Origin: Vibrio sp. J1-1
GTDB lineage: Bacteria > Pseudomonadota > Gammaproteobacteria > Enterobacterales > Vibrionaceae
Direction: 5' to 3'
Assembly: GCF_021728395.1 (NCBI RefSeq)
Contig: NZ_JAKKCM010000006.1
Coordinates: forward strand, 186,001 to 250,000
DNA length: 64,000 nt
Shown piece after piece: positions 17,307 to 26,462 of the stretch; positions within the stretch are counted from its first letter, which is position 1; every line of letters begins with the position of its first letter. The notes under the pieces are model-generated. The model saw only the letters and a list, made by a program, of their open reading frames with translations, was not told the origin of the DNA and did not search any database. The position numbers were made by a program, and so were the translations under genes.

Positions 17307-19385
17307 TTAGTTAAATAAGTTTTTCAACAAACCGTCAACCGCTTCTTTAGTTTTCTCATCTTTGATTTTGTCCGTAAGTTTCTCTACACCACGGTCAATC
17401 TCTTTTTGTGCTTTTTGTTTCAGCACATCATCAAATACCAGTTTGAACTTAGGGTCAGCCCACTTACCAGACACATTGATGGGTATCGTAATGTCTTTCA
17501 GCTCATCGATATTCTTACCACCTTGCCCTTCTAGCGTGCCGACAATGGACGTACTGATAGTGAAATCGACGGTTTCGTTCAGATAATTTGCTTTACCTTT
17601 ACCACGCACACGCAGCAATGGTGACTGTGCCTTCATGTCATCTGTTGATACTACGCCTTTGTTTAGCCTCAATGTTGCAGTCATTGCACTGAAGTCCGTT
17701 TTCTTCACTTCCTTCGTGCTTTCAACCGACTGACCTTTGAATTTTGCGTAGTTTTCTCGGATTAACTGCGCCACGTTGATGCCATGAACAGCACCATCAG
17801 CAAAGTTAATCGCCACCGTTCCAACTAGGTTCTGTTTAATTCCCGTCGGTGTTAGGCTGTTGCCTTTCACGTTGATGTCAATATTACCGGTGCCTTCTAA
17901 CTTATCATTATCAGCAACATCCACTAATAACGGTTGTACATGCACACCTTTAATCGTATTCGTTACAATGTATGTCGCAGGAGTCTTACGAGCATCCAAT
18001 TGTGCTTTCGCGTTAATCGTGCCTTGATAGAGTTTTGAGCTGAATGAAGTGAGTTCAGCAACGCCACGGTTGACTGTAAAGCTTGCTTTCACGGCTTCCA
18101 TTTTCGCGTTTGCCGCTTTGAAGTTGTCTATCGCGATGTCACCTTTAACATCCAGTGTCTTCAGTGCTGACAAATCAGGTTCTGCTTCTGGGCCTGTTTT
18201 GGTGGTTTCGCTAGTTGATGCCGATTTACCACCAGATTGCTGGTTTAGCCCCAGGAATTCATCCAAATCAATATTTGGGCTATGCAGCGCAAAACGAACT
18301 TTAGGGATATCACTTAAAGTCACATCCGCTTTGCCGTCTAGCTCGATAGCATTTGCTGTGAGCTTCTCCAACACAAAACTTAAGTGGCTTTTGCTCAGAT
18401 CAAAAGACAAATCAGATAACATGTCCACCTTCATCGGCGATTGTGGCAGAGTATCACCTTCAAATGTCGATTTAAGTGATAACTTGTCTAATTGCACTTT
18501 ACTGATCGCGTTGTCGACACTTAGTTGAGCTGCGCCTTGCATGTCCAACTTCATATCTGCAGCACTGCCTTTAAGGGCATAGCTCAAGTTATTAGCAGTA
18601 TCAAATGCAAAAGTATCCAAAGTGATGTTGGCCGATTCGATATTGTTGCTTGGGTCAGCGTAAGTTGCATCAACCTTGATGTTCTTTAGCTCGTAACTTG
18701 CAAGACCTTTAGCTAATTTAAAATCTGCTTGACCTTGTGCGGTGAACTTCTGGTCATTCATCTCACCTTTTATGCCAAAATCTGCTGTCGTCCAATTATC
18801 AAAAGCAAATTCAGAAAGATTGAGAGAAATATCATACAGTTTGGTGTAACTGTCGGCTTGCTTATCCTGAATCTCTAAAGAACCATTAGATACAGTTACA
18901 CCAGCAAGATTGATCGTCCAATCAGAACCTGACTGTTGTGTCTCTGCGCTCTGTTCCGATGCTGCTGTACTATCTACTTGTTGCGATTGTTGCGCTTGCG
19001 TCAGTGCATCAATATTTTTGCTGCCATCCGACTTAGTTTCGAGATAAAACTCGGCACCGTCGAGTGTGACATTACCAATTTCCAACTGCTTACTGAAAAG
19101 CGGAGTAACGGATACCTCTACGCTCACAGCATCTACTTTGAACAGATTTGGCTGACTGAAGCCTTGTGGGTTTCTCAGTTCGGTACGACCTAGCTCAAGA
19201 CCAATGGACGGGAAAAATTGCCAGCTAAGATCCCCTTCAATCACTAACTCCAAACCCGTTTGTTTTTGGGCTTGTTCAACGATAAGAGGCTTAAATTGAT
19301 TAGGGTTTACAAAAATAGTTAAAGCGAGAATCGCCCCAACAACTAGGACAACTGGTATTGCAATAATTAAGAGCAGTTTCTTCAT
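17307..19385 (-). CDS. AsmA family protein
   Basis: AsmA-like proteins are inner-membrane-anchored, largely periplasmic proteins; recent work links the family to phospholipid transport between membranes. This one has 692 residues. An N-terminal membrane anchor (about residues 3-27) is followed by the typical start of the AsmA domain (NPNQFKPLIVEQAQKQTGLELVIEGDLSW). A long beta-rich region follows, and a conserved C-terminal AsmA block carries VHGINVAQLIRENYAKFKG around residue 535. A low-complexity Gln/Ser stretch lies near residues 130-150. It is monocistronic with its own terminator. It resembles AsmA itself more than YhdP or TamB in length. Confidence 0.88.
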   Translation of the reverse strand: MKKLLLIIAIPVVLVVGAILALTIFVNPNQFKPLIVEQAQKQTGLELVIEGDLSWQFFPSIGLELGRTELRNPQGFSQPNLFKVDAVSVEVSVTPLFSKQLEIGNVTLDGAEFYLETKSDGSKNIDALTQAQQSQQVDSTAASEQSAETQQSGSDWTINLAGVTVSNGSLEIQDKQADSYTKLYDISLNLSEFAFDNWTTADFGIKGEMNDQKFTAQGQADFKLAKGLASYELKNIKVDATYADPSNNIESANITLDTFAFDTANNLSYALKGSAADMKLDMQGAAQLSVDNAISKVQLDKLSLKSTFEGDTLPQSPMKVDMLSDLSFDLSKSHLSFVLEKLTANAIELDGKADVTLSDIPKVRFALHSPNIDLDEFLGLNQQSGGKSASTSETTKTGPEAEPDLSALKTLDVKGDIAIDNFKAANAKMEAVKASFTVNRGVAELTSFSSKLYQGTINAKAQLDARKTPATYIVTNTIKGVHVQPLLVDVADNDKLEGTGNIDINVKGNSLTPTGIKQNLVGTVAINFADGAVHGINVAQLIRENYAKFKGQSVESTKEVKKTDFSAMTATLRLNKGVVSTDDMKAQSPLLRVRGKGKANYLNETVDFTISTSIVGTLEGQGGKNIDELKDITIPINVSGKWADPKFKLVFDDVLKQKAQKEIDRGVEKLTDKIKDEKTKEAVDGLLKNLFN

Positions 19386-19660
19386 TTGTTTATCCTTGCT
19401 CGTGTGTTTTTAAATCGTACCAATCACAGTAAATCAGTGTTCAGAAATAGCGTAGGAAAAACACTTGAGAACAAAGCAAAAGTTTTCGATAAGTAGTTAT
19501 TCTACAATCAGAACTTTTAACGCCATTATCGAGTGTTTTATCAAGCTAGAATGACCGATTATTTACTACGATTGGTATCATAATAGTTGATTTATTCTAT
19601 CGCTGACAGTTCCGTGAAAGCGTGAAATTATCCTTTATTGTAGTGCAACTGATTAATTTA
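19386..19660. other. Intergenic region upstream of the AsmA-family gene
   Basis: It must hold the AsmA-gene promoter (minus strand) because the next gene, udk, is on the same strand and ends with a strong terminator. I see no confident -35/-10 pair, no RNA gene and no repeat. Confidence 0.4.
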
Positions 19661-19703
19661 AAAACAAAAAAAGAAGTGACACCTAAGGTGCCACTTCTTT
19701 TTA
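19661..19703 (-). terminator. Rho-independent terminator of udk
   Basis: The arms AAGAAGTG..CACC and GGTG..CACTTCTT pair with one A/C mismatch around a 3-nt loop. On the minus strand the stem is followed by a run of T (TTTTTTTGTTTTT). Confidence 0.88.
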
Positions 19704-19734
19704 CAAAAATAAAGCGATATAGCCGTTTAAAGAC

Positions 19735-20376
19735 TTATGCTTTCAGAAGTCTTGCAATGTGAGCTTTTAGTACATCAATTGCAATGCGGTTTTTACCGCC
19801 ACGAGGAACAATGATATCCGCATATTGCTTAGAAGGTTCGATAAACTGCATGAACATCGGACGCACTGTCTGTTGATATTGCTTTAGAACGGATTCCATT
19901 GTACGACCACGCTCTTCAACATCGCGCTTAACACGACGAAGCAGACAGATATCTAGCGGTGTGTCCATAAATACCGTCGCATGCATTAGGTCACGTAAAC
20001 GAGGATCAGTAAGAAGAAGAATACCTTCAAGAATAATGACCTTTTTAGGTGTCAATGTTGTAGTGTGACTTGTTCTGGTGTGCTCAGTGTAGCTGTACTC
20101 TGGTACTTCTACTGCTTCACCACGAACTAACTTTTCAAGGTGCTCACATAGCAAGTCGTGGTCCAACGCACTCGGGTGGTCGTAGTTGGTCTTTACTCGC
20201 TCTTCCATGCTTAGGTGGCTTTGGTCGTTGTAATAGCAATCTTCCGTGATGACACCGATTTGATGATCGCCTACTTTCTCGCGAAGCTCGTTATAAATGG
20301 TGCTTGCGATCAGACTTTTTCCAGAAGCAGAAGCGCCAGCAATACCTACGATGACGCAATGATTATTATCAGACAT
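19735..20376 (-). CDS. udk: Uridine/cytidine kinase
   Basis: Udk phosphorylates uridine and cytidine to UMP and CMP in pyrimidine salvage. From the ATG at 20376 the protein has 213 residues, the same length as E. coli Udk, and starts [21 protein letters not shown] with the P-loop GASASGKS at about residues 14-21. A longer frame from 20409 adds 11 residues that I judge untranslated. The motif [12 protein letters not shown] follows. It is downstream of apbC on the same strand, with only a weak hairpin between them, so read-through is possible. Confidence 0.95.
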   Translation of the reverse strand: MSDNNHCVIVGIAGASASGKSLIASTIYNELREKVGDHQIGVITEDCYYNDQSHLSMEERVKTNYDHPSALDHDLLCEHLEKLVRGEAVEVPEYSYTEHTRTSHTTTLTPKKVIILEGILLLTDPRLRDLMHATVFMDTPLDICLLRRVKRDVEERGRTMESVLKQYQQTVRPMFMQFIEPSKQYADIIVPRGGKNRIAIDVLKAHIARLLKA

Positions 20377-20490
20377 TAATTTGCACCCGATGATGATTTC
20401 TAGTGACATAAAAAGATAAACCGCGTGATTATAGGGAGTTCACCTCTTAGTTACTAGCTGGAATTAGAGTTTAGCCGTAAGTTTCTAACG

Positions 20491-20513
20491 ACTCGGAGGA
20501 TTAACCTCCGAGT
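20491..20513. terminator. Hairpin between apbC and udk
   Basis: A 9-bp inverted repeat (ACTCGGAGG/CCTCCGAGT) has a 5-nt loop but no clear T tract on either strand. It may be a weak terminator or an mRNA-stabilising end. Confidence 0.45.
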
Positions 20514-20567
20514 AAACGTTAAAACATGCAACTTTCAACCATAAAACTTAACAAACTTAGTTAAGAG

Positions 20568-21644
20568 TTAATTGACCATTGTAAAACTGATTGCATCTGG
20601 TTTGGCTTTACCATGCCAATACATCGTGCTGCATACACGATCAGCGAGCTGTTTGTAGTAGCCTGCATGCTCACTGTCTGGTCTTCTCGCAACAGTTGGG
20701 ACCCCGGAGTCAATGTCTTCTCGCATTGAAATATGCAATGGGATTTGGCCTAAAAGCGCTAAACCAAACTCCTGACACATTTTCTCAGCTCCACCCATTC
20801 CAAAGATGTGCTCAGTCGCACCACATTGGCTACAGATGTGATAGCTCATATTTTCAACAACACCCACAACAGGCACATTCACTTTGTTAAACATTGCTGC
20901 ACCTTTACGCGCATCAGCCAATGCTAGGTCTTGTGGTGTCGTCACCAATACCGTTCCTGTCACAGGGATTTGCTGTGACAAGGTAAGTTGTATGTCCCCA
21001 GTACCAGGTGGCATGTCGATAACCAAGTAGTCCAATTCAGGCCAGTCGGTTTCGGTAAGCAGTTGTGACAAAGCTTTCGAGGCCATAGGACCACGCCAAA
21101 TAGCCGCTTCTGACTTGTCAACTAGATAACCAATAGAATGAGTATAGATCCCATGAGCCAAAATAGGCTCCATCCATTTTGAATCACGCACTTCTGGTTT
21201 GGCATCTTCTTGGCCAAGCATCATAGGAACCGAAGGGCCATAGATGTCAGCATCCAACAGACCAACTTTTGCACCTGATTGAGCAATCGCCAACGCTAAG
21301 TTTACTGCTGTGGTTGATTTACCTACGCCGCCTTTTGCCGAACTGACCGCTATAATGTTTTTTACCCCTTTAACATTATTGGTCACGTGTGTTTCCAGAG
21401 CCTTGACACTCAATTCAATTTGAAACGCAAACTCAGGTACTGCCCGAGAGCTTTGCTGCTGCTTGACCCAATCGTGTAACGAGGCTTTAAGCTCATTACT
21501 TGCGAATGGTAAAGTAATATCAATACCACCTTGTGCTGTTATCGTTACGATACCGCTAACATTTGACCAATTATCCACCAACAGTGGGTGTTCGAACTGG
21601 TTAAACCAATCACAAAAATCTTGTTTTGAAGTGAACTGATGCAT
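20568..21644 (-). CDS. apbC: Iron-sulfur cluster carrier protein ApbC/Mrp
   Basis: ApbC/Mrp is a P-loop ATPase that binds and transfers Fe-S clusters. I choose the ATG at 21644 because AAAAGGAGGG lies just before it; this gives 358 residues (MHQFTSKQDFCDW). A MIP18-like N-terminal domain covers about residues 1-85. The deviant Walker A SSAKGGVGKST is at about 101-111, and the cluster-binding C-S-Q-C is in SYHICSQCG. The gene is divergent from metG, the usual gammaproteobacterial arrangement. Identification is firm. Confidence 0.94.
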   Translation of the reverse strand: MHQFTSKQDFCDWFNQFEHPLLVDNWSNVSGIVTITAQGGIDITLPFASNELKASLHDWVKQQQSSRAVPEFAFQIELSVKALETHVTNNVKGVKNIIAVSSAKGGVGKSTTAVNLALAIAQSGAKVGLLDADIYGPSVPMMLGQEDAKPEVRDSKWMEPILAHGIYTHSIGYLVDKSEAAIWRGPMASKALSQLLTETDWPELDYLVIDMPPGTGDIQLTLSQQIPVTGTVLVTTPQDLALADARKGAAMFNKVNVPVVGVVENMSYHICSQCGATEHIFGMGGAEKMCQEFGLALLGQIPLHISMREDIDSGVPTVARRPDSEHAGYYKQLADRVCSTMYWHGKAKPDAISFTMVN

Positions 21645-21805
21645 ACGCCCTCCTTTTGAGTCCCATGCTACCACTGACCCATCGTAATCAGAACCCCAAA
21701 AAAACTAAGGCATTCCACAGTTTGACACCTTGGAGTTAGTGAGCTCATGGGGTAGTATTATCCATCAAAAATCTTTATACCTATCAAGAAAAGCGAATAT
21801 TAAGT

Positions 21806-23881
21806 ATGGCAAACGATCCAAGACCTCTTTCTTCAAGAAAAATGCTGGTAACTTGTGCCCTTCCGTACGCTAACGGTTCGATTCACCTTGGTCATATGCT
21901 TGAACACATCCAAGCAGACATCTGGGTTCGTTACCAACGCCTACGTGGCAACACTGTAAACTTCATCTGTGCTGACGATGCTCACGGCACGCCAATCATG
22001 CTTAAAGCGCAACAGATGGGTATTACTCCTGAAGAAATGATTGCCGCAGTTAGCGAAGAACACCAGAAAGACTTTGCTGGCTTTGATATCAGCTTTGATA
22101 ACTACCACAGCACGCACTCAGAAGAGAACCGCGAGCTGGCTTCGCACATCTACCTTGAGCTAAAGAAAAACGGTTTTATTTCTAGCCGCACTATTTCTCA
22201 GTTGTTCGACCCAGAAAAAGAGATGTTCCTACCGGACCGTTTCGTAAAAGGTACCTGTCCGAAATGTAAGTCTGAAGACCAGTACGGTGATAACTGTGAC
22301 AACTGTGGTGAGACTTACAGCCCGACAGAACTGATCAATCCGAAATCTGCCGTTTCTGGTGCGACGCCAGTAATGAAAGATTCTGAACATTTTTTCTTCG
22401 ACCTGCCTCAGTTTGAAAGCATGCTAAAAGAGTGGACTCGCTCTGGCTCGCTACAAGCTGAAACCGCGAACAAGATGCAAGAGTGGTTTGAATCTGGTCT
22501 ACAACAGTGGGATATCTCACGTGATGCGCCTTACTTTGGTTTCGAGATCCCAGGTGAGAAGAACAAATTCTTCTACGTATGGCTAGACGCACCTATTGGC
22601 TACATGGGCTCTTTCAAAAACCTATGTGACAAGCGCGACGATCTAGACTTCGACGAATACTGGAACAAAGACAGCTCAGCAGAACTGTACCACTTCATCG
22701 GTAAAGACATTGTTTACTTCCACAGCCTATTCTGGCCAGCAATGCTAGAAGGTTCTGGTTTCCGCAAACCTAACAACGTATTCGTACACGGTTACGTAAC
22801 GGTGAACGGCGCGAAAATGTCTAAGTCTAAAGGTACCTTCGTCAAAGCGAGCACTTACCTAGAACACCTAGACCCAGAATGTCTACGTTACTACTACGCG
22901 GCGAAGCTAAACAGCCGTATCGACGACCTAGACCTTAACCTTGAAGACTTCACTCAGCGCGTAAACGCTGACGTTGTGAACAAGATCGTTAACCTAGCAT
23001 CACGTAACGCTGGCTTCATCGCAAAACGTTTTGAAGGCAAGCTGTCTGACAACTTTGCAGAGCCTGAGCTGTACAACGAGTTCGTTGCTGCCGCTGACCG
23101 TATTGCTGAGCTTTACGAAACGCGTGAATTTGGTCGTGCTATTCGTGAAATCACTGCACTGGCAGACAAAGCTAACCAATACGTTGATGAAAAAGCACCG
23201 TGGGTTGTAGCAAAAGAAGAAGGCAAAGATCAGGAACTACAAGAAATCTGTTCTGTGGGTATCAACCTGTTCCGCGTACTGATGACTTACCTAAAACCAG
23301 TAATGCCAGCACTTGCTGCGCGTACTGAAGCGTTCCTAAACCAAGAACTGACTTGGGAAAACATTGCGGCGCCACTAACGGGTCACGAGATCACTAAGTT
23401 CAAAGCACTGTTCAACCGTATTGATCCTAAGAACATCGAAGCGATGATCGAAGCGTCAAAAGAAGATGCGGCGGCAGAAATGGCGGCGAAAGAAAAAGCC
23501 GAAGCGGAAAAGAACAAGGCTAGCCAAACTGAGCTAGATAAAGATCCAATCGCTGAAGAGATTGAGTTCGACGCTTTTGCTGCAGTAGATATGCGTATCG
23601 CTCGCATCATCTCTTGTGAAGAAGTGCCAAAAGCAAACAAACTGCTTAAGTTCCAATTGGATATCGGTGGTGAAACTCGTCAAGTATTCTCTGGCATTAA
23701 GTCAGCGTACAAACCTGAAGAGCTAGAAGGCAAGCTAACCGTAATGGTAGCCAACTTAAAACCTCGTAAGATGAAGTTTGGTATGTCTGAAGGCATGATC
23801 CTAGCAGCTGGCCCTGGCGGCAGTGACCTATGGATTCTTGAGCCACACGAAGGTGCTCAGCCTGGTATGCGCGTAATGTAA
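21806..23881 (+). CDS. metG: Methionyl-tRNA synthetase
   Basis: MetG charges initiator and elongator tRNA-Met. The 691-residue protein has all expected parts: the HIGH-like HLGH at residues 27-30, and a zinc-binding insertion with two CxxC pairs (CPKC, CDNC) near residues 147-165. KMSKS lies at about 337 in [11 protein letters not shown], the anticodon-binding helical domain follows, and a C-terminal Trbp111-like dimerisation domain starts near residue 590. A charged Ala/Glu/Lys linker (about 550-585) joins the last two. It starts at ATG 21806 ([21 protein letters not shown] has the conserved entry strand). A strong terminator follows. Confidence 0.98.
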   Translation: MANDPRPLSSRKMLVTCALPYANGSIHLGHMLEHIQADIWVRYQRLRGNTVNFICADDAHGTPIMLKAQQMGITPEEMIAAVSEEHQKDFAGFDISFDNYHSTHSEENRELASHIYLELKKNGFISSRTISQLFDPEKEMFLPDRFVKGTCPKCKSEDQYGDNCDNCGETYSPTELINPKSAVSGATPVMKDSEHFFFDLPQFESMLKEWTRSGSLQAETANKMQEWFESGLQQWDISRDAPYFGFEIPGEKNKFFYVWLDAPIGYMGSFKNLCDKRDDLDFDEYWNKDSSAELYHFIGKDIVYFHSLFWPAMLEGSGFRKPNNVFVHGYVTVNGAKMSKSKGTFVKASTYLEHLDPECLRYYYAAKLNSRIDDLDLNLEDFTQRVNADVVNKIVNLASRNAGFIAKRFEGKLSDNFAEPELYNEFVAAADRIAELYETREFGRAIREITALADKANQYVDEKAPWVVAKEEGKDQELQEICSVGINLFRVLMTYLKPVMPALAARTEAFLNQELTWENIAAPLTGHEITKFKALFNRIDPKNIEAMIEASKEDAAAEMAAKEKAEAEKNKASQTELDKDPIAEEIEFDAFAAVDMRIARIISCEEVPKANKLLKFQLDIGGETRQVFSGIKSAYKPEELEGKLTVMVANLKPRKMKFGMSEGMILAAGPGGSDLWILEPHEGAQPGMRVM

Positions 23882-23914
23882 TTCGCCATTAACGAGTTAA
23901 GACTTACTTCACAG

Positions 23915-23943
23915 AATCCCCGCCAAAATGGCGGGGATTTTTT
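23915..23943 (+). terminator. Rho-independent terminator of metG
   Basis: A 10-bp stem (AATCCCCGCC/GGCGGGGATT) with a 5-nt loop is followed by TTTTTT. It is a strong canonical terminator. Confidence 0.93.
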
Positions 23944-24078
23944 GATCAATTTCACAATATTGTGCATTTATCGCACCAAAATTGAGCAAAACTAACAATT
24001 TAGGTCTTTCGGGCACTGTTTAGATATAAAACTGGTTAGGAATAAATTTTGCATGGCTACCTTAGCTAGGTCTTAAGA

Positions 24079-24095
24079 ACTAACAAGGAGTTAGT
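24079..24095 (+). promoter_or_regulatory. Small hairpin presenting the ribosome-binding site
   Basis: ACTAAC and GTTAGT form a perfect 6-bp stem whose 5-nt loop is AAGGA, part of the Shine-Dalgarno sequence. The ATG at 24097 begins two bases after the stem. The structure could modulate translation of the gene that follows. The stem is seen in the sequence; its function is inferred. Confidence 0.45.
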
Positions 24096-24096
24096 C

Positions 24097-24903
24097 ATGT
24101 TTGTCTTGATTTCGACATTACTGTCTATAGTCATTCTCGCTGGTATTTATCACCTCTCATCAAAACGAGAGCAGCAACATGCGAGTAAATATAAGTTACT
24201 AACACTACTACGTGATGTAGTGCACCTACTTCGTCGTCATCGTGCCGCGACACACTACTCTATTCAATTCAATAAAAATAAAGAACAGGAAATAGAGAAT
24301 CTTAATCAGGCTTTGACCCAGAAATTGCATATTCTTGTGGAGTCATCACGCTCAGAAAACAAACCTATGTATCGAGTCTTACAGATAAATGTAAACAAAA
24401 TGCTGGAGCAATGGCGACAAAACAGTGTGGCTCGTAATCAGATGGAACATGGTAAGCTCATCCGCCACTGCCTGTTCTTAATGGATGAGATCACCATTGC
24501 TTGGCTCGCTATCGAGCAAAGAGATGAGCTCCACGATGAATACCATATTAGCTGGCAGGCCATCATTGATAATCTCGAAACACTCACTCAGTTACGTATT
24601 TGTATCAGAGACTTTGATGATGTGTCCGATCAGGAACGTTTAAAGAACACAGCAGCCATTATGCTTCGTAAGCTCAATCAATTAGCCGTAATCGCCCCAC
24701 TAAGTATATCGTCACCAGTCGCAGTGCGTTCAATACAGGCTCTGCACGATTATGTTGAAGATAGAGTCACAGGGCTGACAGAAGAACAGCTATACGATAT
24801 TACCTCGGATTTATCGTTGACGATTTTTAATACGTACGACCATGTACTTTCAACGGTAGTTGAAGAACTTTACTTACCCCTTCCCAGACTCACACTAGCG
24901 TAA
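24097..24903 (+). CDS. Unrecognised membrane-anchored helical protein
   Basis: I do not recognise this 268-residue protein. One N-terminal membrane segment (about residues 3-19, FVLISTLLSIVILAGIY) is followed by a basic patch (SSKREQQ, RRHR) that suggests the rest is cytoplasmic. The remainder looks almost entirely alpha-helical, rich in Leu, Gln and charged residues. The stretch around residues 40-75 (RDVVHLLRRHRAATHYSI) recalls the first helices of nitrate/nitrite-sensing (NIT) domains, but this is a weak impression. Codon use looks like its neighbours, so recent transfer is not suggested. It sits alone between the metG terminator and a bidirectional terminator shared with fadR, so it should have its own promoter in 23944-24078. 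Confidence 0.8.
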   Translation: MFVLISTLLSIVILAGIYHLSSKREQQHASKYKLLTLLRDVVHLLRRHRAATHYSIQFNKNKEQEIENLNQALTQKLHILVESSRSENKPMYRVLQINVNKMLEQWRQNSVARNQMEHGKLIRHCLFLMDEITIAWLAIEQRDELHDEYHISWQAIIDNLETLTQLRICIRDFDDVSDQERLKNTAAIMLRKLNQLAVIAPLSISSPVAVRSIQALHDYVEDRVTGLTEEQLYDITSDLSLTIFNTYDHVLSTVVEELYLPLPRLTLA

Positions 24904-24928
24904 CCCCCATTACTGTAAATAAGACAAT

Positions 24929-24959
24929 AAAAAACCGCAGACCTTGTCTGCGGTTTTTT
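24929..24959. terminator. Bidirectional terminator between the unrecognised gene and fadR
   Basis: A 13-bp perfect stem (AAAAACCGCAGAC/GTCTGCGGTTTTT) with a CTT loop carries A and T flanks that serve both strands. It lies between convergent genes. Confidence 0.92.
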
Positions 24960-24982
24960 AGAATCATGAGTAGTTATTAAAC

Positions 24983-25822
24983 TTAGCTATCATCTTCGGT
25001 AAAGCTAGTTGGTAACTGCTTCTTCATTTCGTTCCAGATCAATGCACTTTCGATACCGTAATGACGAATAACAACAGGAAGCTGATCAGGCTCCGTATTT
25101 TCACATGTTTCCAGCAGCTGACGGTAGAATTTTAACGCCAACTCGCGAGAAGCTGGATTTGAGAAGTAGTAGCTGCCGACACGGTCATACAGTTTTTTCA
25201 ATCCGTTAAAGATAAGACCATAAATCTGGTTGCCAGAATGGAATGCTAAACGCTGAAACAACATATAGTCGTAGAAGTTGAACGTTTTAGCGATGAGGAT
25301 CTCTTGTCGCTTCGCCTCGTCTTTTTCGTTGTCTTCTTTAACGTTTTGCAGAACCTTATCTGCATACGGAGAAGAGGCGATAAATTCATCCCAAGACGTG
25401 GCATTCATAAGTGCTTCACAAGACTCAATCACGTTCTTGATCGTACGCTCAGAGCTTTCTTTATTCATCTTAAACGCGTAGCGCATGAAGATTGGGCTGA
25501 TGTTCGTGCGTGCTGCAAGCAGATCTTCTACAATATTCGTTGCATTATCGACATCCAAGGTCATCAGCGTATCCAAAATGTGCAGACCTGACGTCTCCAT
25601 GAATTGGTTTACTTTTGTTGGTTTGCCATGCTGAATGGTCAACCATCCATCACGTGCTAATCGTTGAAGAACCTCTCGCAACGTTGTGCGCGTAACACCG
25701 ATCAGTTCAGACAGCTCACGCTCAGCAGGTAAAATTGAGCCCGGAGGAAAACGGCCGTTCCAAATGCTCTCGATAATGTACTTTTCTGCAAATCCAGCAG
25801 GGCTTTTCGCCTTTATGACCAT
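24983..25822 (-). CDS. fadR: Fatty-acid metabolism regulator FadR (Vibrio type with insertion)
   Basis: FadR is a GntR-family repressor of beta-oxidation genes and activator of unsaturated fatty-acid synthesis genes; long-chain acyl-CoA releases it from DNA. From the ATG at 25822 the protein has 279 residues and begins [17 protein letters not shown], nearly identical to E. coli FadR. The winged-helix motif [30 protein letters not shown] is intact, though split across residues 32-61. Compared with the 239 residues of E. coli, about 40 extra residues lie near 135-175 ([17 protein letters not shown]), an insertion documented in V. cholerae FadR. The longer frame from 25921 has an unrelated N-terminus and is rejected. 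It is divergent from nhaB, as in E. coli. Confidence 0.95.
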   Translation of the reverse strand: MVIKAKSPAGFAEKYIIESIWNGRFPPGSILPAERELSELIGVTRTTLREVLQRLARDGWLTIQHGKPTKVNQFMETSGLHILDTLMTLDVDNATNIVEDLLAARTNISPIFMRYAFKMNKESSERTIKNVIESCEALMNATSWDEFIASSPYADKVLQNVKEDNEKDEAKRQEILIAKTFNFYDYMLFQRLAFHSGNQIYGLIFNGLKKLYDRVGSYYFSNPASRELALKFYRQLLETCENTEPDQLPVVIRHYGIESALIWNEMKKQLPTSFTEDDS

Positions 25823-26176
25823 TCTACGTTTATCCAATATTGATTTTTGAGGGTCGATACTACTCATCATACCACTAGTTAACGGTTTGAGAAAACTAAC
25901 GAAGAATATTTGAAGCACCATAAAAATAGAGCAAAAACTCTACATATAGTCTCAATAGTGAATCATTAATAACTTCACTCTAACAAGTAAAACCAACATT
26001 TTACTTAAAAGGCACTGCTCATAATTCCTCTGAAAATAACGAAACTTTAGTCACATTTTTATATTTAAAATATAAAAAATTAGTTTGTACTCGCTCAACA
26101 AATTTTTCAGTTACATTATTATTTTTCGTACCTAGTCGTCATTTAGTGTCCCAAAAGGAGTTTTATAAAACTTTCA
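25823..26176. other. Intergenic region between fadR and the nhaB promoter
   Basis: AT-rich region that must contain the fadR promoter (minus strand). I see no clear FadR operator (AACTGGTCnGACCAGTT-like), no RNA gene and no open frame with support. Confidence 0.4.
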
Positions 26177-26185
26177 TGATATAAT
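26177..26185 (+). promoter_or_regulatory. Extended -10 promoter for nhaB
   Basis: TGATATAAT combines a TGn extension with a perfect TATAAT (26180-26185). No good -35 is visible 17 bp upstream, as is common for extended -10 promoters. The expected start is near 26192, which would give a leader of about 270 nt. Confidence 0.55.
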
Positions 26186-26191
26186 GCCACA

Positions 26192-26462
26192 CGTTCGATC
26201 GCGTTATTACATTAGAAAAGTTATTTAAGTCAGAAGCCTTGCGCTTTGTTATTGACTATTAAAAACGTGAGTGTAGAGTTTGCGATCGAAAATGAGCGGT
26301 GCTTAAGTTCAAAGGAAGTAACTTGGCAAGACTACAATAAAACAAAGGATTGTTGTTTTACTAAGTTACTGTTTTAAAAGGCTAAACAATAAGTCCAATA
26401 AACAAGTACTTATGCACTAAATTGTAGTATCTATTCATAAATTTATTATAAAGAGATTTATC
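26192..26462 (+). promoter_or_regulatory. Long structured 5' leader of nhaB
   Basis: Two nested inverted-repeat elements are visible. Element 1 is a perfect 9-bp stem, TTCGATCGC (26194-26202) with GCGATCGAA (26282-26290). It closes an element of about 97 nt that begins at the predicted transcript start, and a smaller GAAGC/GCTTT hairpin lies inside. Element 2 has an outer 8-bp stem AGTAACTT/AAGTTACT (26317-26324, 26363-26370) and an inner 8-bp stem TAAAACAA/TTGTTTTA (26338-26345, 26353-26360). No supported open frame lies in the leader. A cis-regulatory RNA is a reasonable inference, not a demonstrated fact. Confidence 0.5.
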
